From NCBI GenBank assembly GCA_034189195.1, contig JAXHVI010000109.1:1-5820 (forward strand): a stretch of DNA of 5,820 nucleotides, written 5' to 3'. Of the stretch, positions 4,499 through 5,820 are shown in pieces. The position numbers and the translations under genes are program-made. The notes below the pieces were generated by a model. It worked only from the letters and a program-made list of their open reading frames with translations. It was not told the DNA's origin and searched no databases. Position 1 is the first letter of the stretch. Each line of letters starts with the position of its first letter. This DNA is from Desulfosudis sp034189195 (GTDB lineage Bacteria > Desulfobacterota > Desulfobacteria > Desulfobacterales > Desulfosudaceae).

Positions 4499-4553
4499 AA
4501 ATCAAGGGGTACGCCGGCTGACGGGGTCCACCATGCGGGTGGTGCGATTCAAC

Positions 4554-4577
4554 TTCGATACCGATCCCGATTCTGAT
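4554..4577. repeat. Hexanucleotide array, four NNCGAT-like units
   Basis: Four 6-base units TTCGAT, ACCGAT, CCCGAT and TCTGAT run up to 15 bases before the kinase start codon. Read on the other strand they are ATCGNN-type units, so this is an inverted counterpart of the array at 550-573. It overlaps the leader of the kinase gene. Confidence 0.65.
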
Positions 4578-4592
4578 TGAAAAGGAAAAGCC

Positions 4593-5820
4593 ATGACGCC
4601 ATCCAAAAACACCGCTGTTCTGCTGGCCGTGGACTGCGGCACCCAGAGCCTTCGCACGCTTCTTTTTTCCGACACCGGAAACCTGCTGGCCAGGGTCCAG
4701 GTGGAGTATGCTCCCTATGTCAGCCCGGCGCCGGGCTGGGCCGAGCAGGATCCGGAAATCTATTGGAACAGCCTGTGCGAGGCCTGTAACCGGCTGAAGG
4801 CCGAACATCCGGACCACATGAAAAACGTCTCCGGTGTCGGCGTGACCTCCCAGCGCGCCAGCATGATCAACGTGGATGAAGCGGGCAGACCCCTGCGGCC
4901 GGCCATCATCTGGCTGGACCAGCGCAAGGCCGAGCCGCCCTTTGTTCCCCGGCATGTGGTTAAACTGGCGCTCAAGCTGGCCGGCCTGTACCATACCGTG
5001 CTGGATATTCAGGCCGAGGGAAAGTGCAACTGGATTCGCCGGAACCAGCCTGATATCTGGACCGCAACAGCCAAATACCTTCAGGTGTCGGGGTTTTTAA
5101 ATTTTCGCCTCACCGGCCGGTTCGCCGATTCGGTGGCCTCCCAGATCGGCCACCTTCCTTTTAATTATAAGAAGATGCGGTGGACGAAAAAACCGGATCC
5201 GCCGGCCCTGTTTTTTCCGGTGGAACCCGACAAGTTGGCCGAGCTGGTGCCCCCGGGCCATGTTCTGGGCCGCATTACCAGAGCAGCAGCTCAGCAGACC
5301 GGCATTCCCGAAAACGTGCCGGTGATTGCCTGCGGGTCGGACAAGGGGTGCGAAACCATCGGCGCCGGCGTGGTGGACACCTCCATGGTGAGCCTGAGCT
5401 TCGGCACCACAGCCACGGTGCAGACCACGTCCGACAAATATTTTGAGCCCATCCGGTTTATGCCGCCCTATCCGGCGCCTATTCCCGGCCATTACAATCC
5501 GGAAGTGGAAATTTTCCGGGGGTTCTGGATGATCACCTGGTTTAAAAATGAGTTTGCCTTTCAGGAGGTGATGGAGGCAAAGGAAAAGGGCATTGCCGCC
5601 GAAGTGGTGCTGAATCGCCATCTGGAAAAGACCGCGCCCGGCTCCATGGGCCTGGTGGTTCAGCCCTACTGGAGTCCCGGCCTGCAGAAACCGTCGGCCA
5701 AGGGCGCCATGATCGGTTTTGGTGATGTTCACACCAAGGCCCACATCTACCGGTCGGTGATCGAGGGGCTGGGGTTCGGTCTGATGGAAGGGCTTGAGCA
5801 GATGGAAAAGGCCGGAAAGT
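4593..5820 (+). CDS. FGGY-family carbohydrate kinase (3' end outside window)
   Basis: An open frame of 409 codons runs off the right edge; family members are about 500 residues, so roughly the last fifth is missing. FGGY kinases move the ATP gamma-phosphate onto a sugar or polyol such as glycerol, xylulose or gluconate in the cytoplasm. Visible landmarks are the N-terminal phosphate loop VDCGTQSLR (D14-R21), GVTSQRASM followed by AIIWLDQR (about 104-111), the catalytic-base region ACGSDKGCETIGAG with D250, the ATP-binding SFGTTATV (269-276), and the C-terminal-domain QPYWSPGL (357-364) leading to HIYRSVIEGLGFGL. The sugar specificity cannot be told from sequence. AAGGAA lies 6-9 bases before the ATG at 4593. 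The gene is divergent from vapBC, sharing a 146-base region. There is no obvious partner gene inside the window; any transporter or dehydrogenase would lie to the right. Confidence 0.92.
   Translation, partial: MTPSKNTAVLLAVDCGTQSLRTLLFSDTGNLLARVQVEYAPYVSPAPGWAEQDPEIYWNSLCEACNRLKAEHPDHMKNVSGVGVTSQRASMINVDEAGRPLRPAIIWLDQRKAEPPFVPRHVVKLALKLAGLYHTVLDIQAEGKCNWIRRNQPDIWTATAKYLQVSGFLNFRLTGRFADSVASQIGHLPFNYKKMRWTKKPDPPALFFPVEPDKLAELVPPGHVLGRITRAAAQQTGIPENVPVIACGSDKGCETIGAGVVDTSMVSLSFGTTATVQTTSDKYFEPIRFMPPYPAPIPGHYNPEVEIFRGFWMITWFKNEFAFQEVMEAKEKGIAAEVVLNRHLEKTAPGSMGLVVQPYWSPGLQKPSAKGAMIGFGDVHTKAHIYRSVIEGLGFGLMEGLEQMEKAGK

Noticed and set aside
4528..4542. CCACC/GGTGG hairpin upstream of the kinase as a regulatory element
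   Set aside because: A five-base stem is expected by chance in GC-rich sequence, and no further support was found.
4488..4994. 168-codon minus-strand frame
   Set aside because: Overlaps the kinase N terminus and the vapBC promoter region antisense. No domain or suitable start is visible.
5097..5744. 215-codon minus-strand frame
   Set aside because: Shadow of the FGGY kinase: the plus-strand frame is continuous with clear family motifs, while this frame is rich in His, Gly and Arg with no domain.

Overview
The window looks like chromosomal DNA from a moderately GC-rich Gram-negative bacterium, most likely a Desulfobacterota (deltaproteobacterial sulfate-reducer) relative. This is inference from the gene set (a long class IV branched-chain aminotransferase, a YkgJ-type cysteine-cluster protein, a single-domain PPC/DUF296 protein, an FGGY kinase), from codon use, and from short dispersed intergenic repeats of a kind I associate with such genomes. 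No rRNA, tRNA or CRISPR array is visible.

Left edge (1-300). The window opens inside the last 34 codons of an ISL3-family transposase on the + strand, followed by what looks like the right end of that insertion sequence at about 121. Immediately outside, on the - strand, a short reading frame with a good ribosome-binding site (start at 177) runs straight into the element. The IS therefore probably sits in, and truncates, a small gene. A 9-bp inverted repeat overlaps the ribosome-binding site of that frame.

Minus-strand block (298-2651). Reading leftwards there is a PPC/DUF296 protein (2651-2199), a branched-chain aminotransferase (2088-1027), a 519-base gene-free stretch full of small repeats and palindromes, and a 69-residue protein with two CPxC knuckles (507-298). 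The first two could be co-transcribed; the last is separated by the repeat-rich gap.

Centre and right (2652-5820). A divergent intergenic region leads into a YkgJ-family cysteine-cluster protein on the + strand (2906-3700). It converges on a type II toxin-antitoxin pair of VapBC type on the - strand (4446-3857, ATGA overlap), with a 13-bp perfect hairpin in between. Upstream of vapB, a palindrome-containing region is shared with a divergently oriented FGGY-family sugar/polyol kinase (4593 to beyond the window end).

The genes do not form one pathway: this is a mix of housekeeping metabolism (ilvE, kinase), poorly characterised small proteins and mobile or accessory DNA (IS end, vapBC). I found no convincing new multi-gene system. 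The most interesting material is the IS/gene junction at the left edge, the uncharacterised CPxC miniprotein, and the unusual number of short intergenic repeats, including an inverted pair of four-unit hexanucleotide arrays located 4 kb apart.
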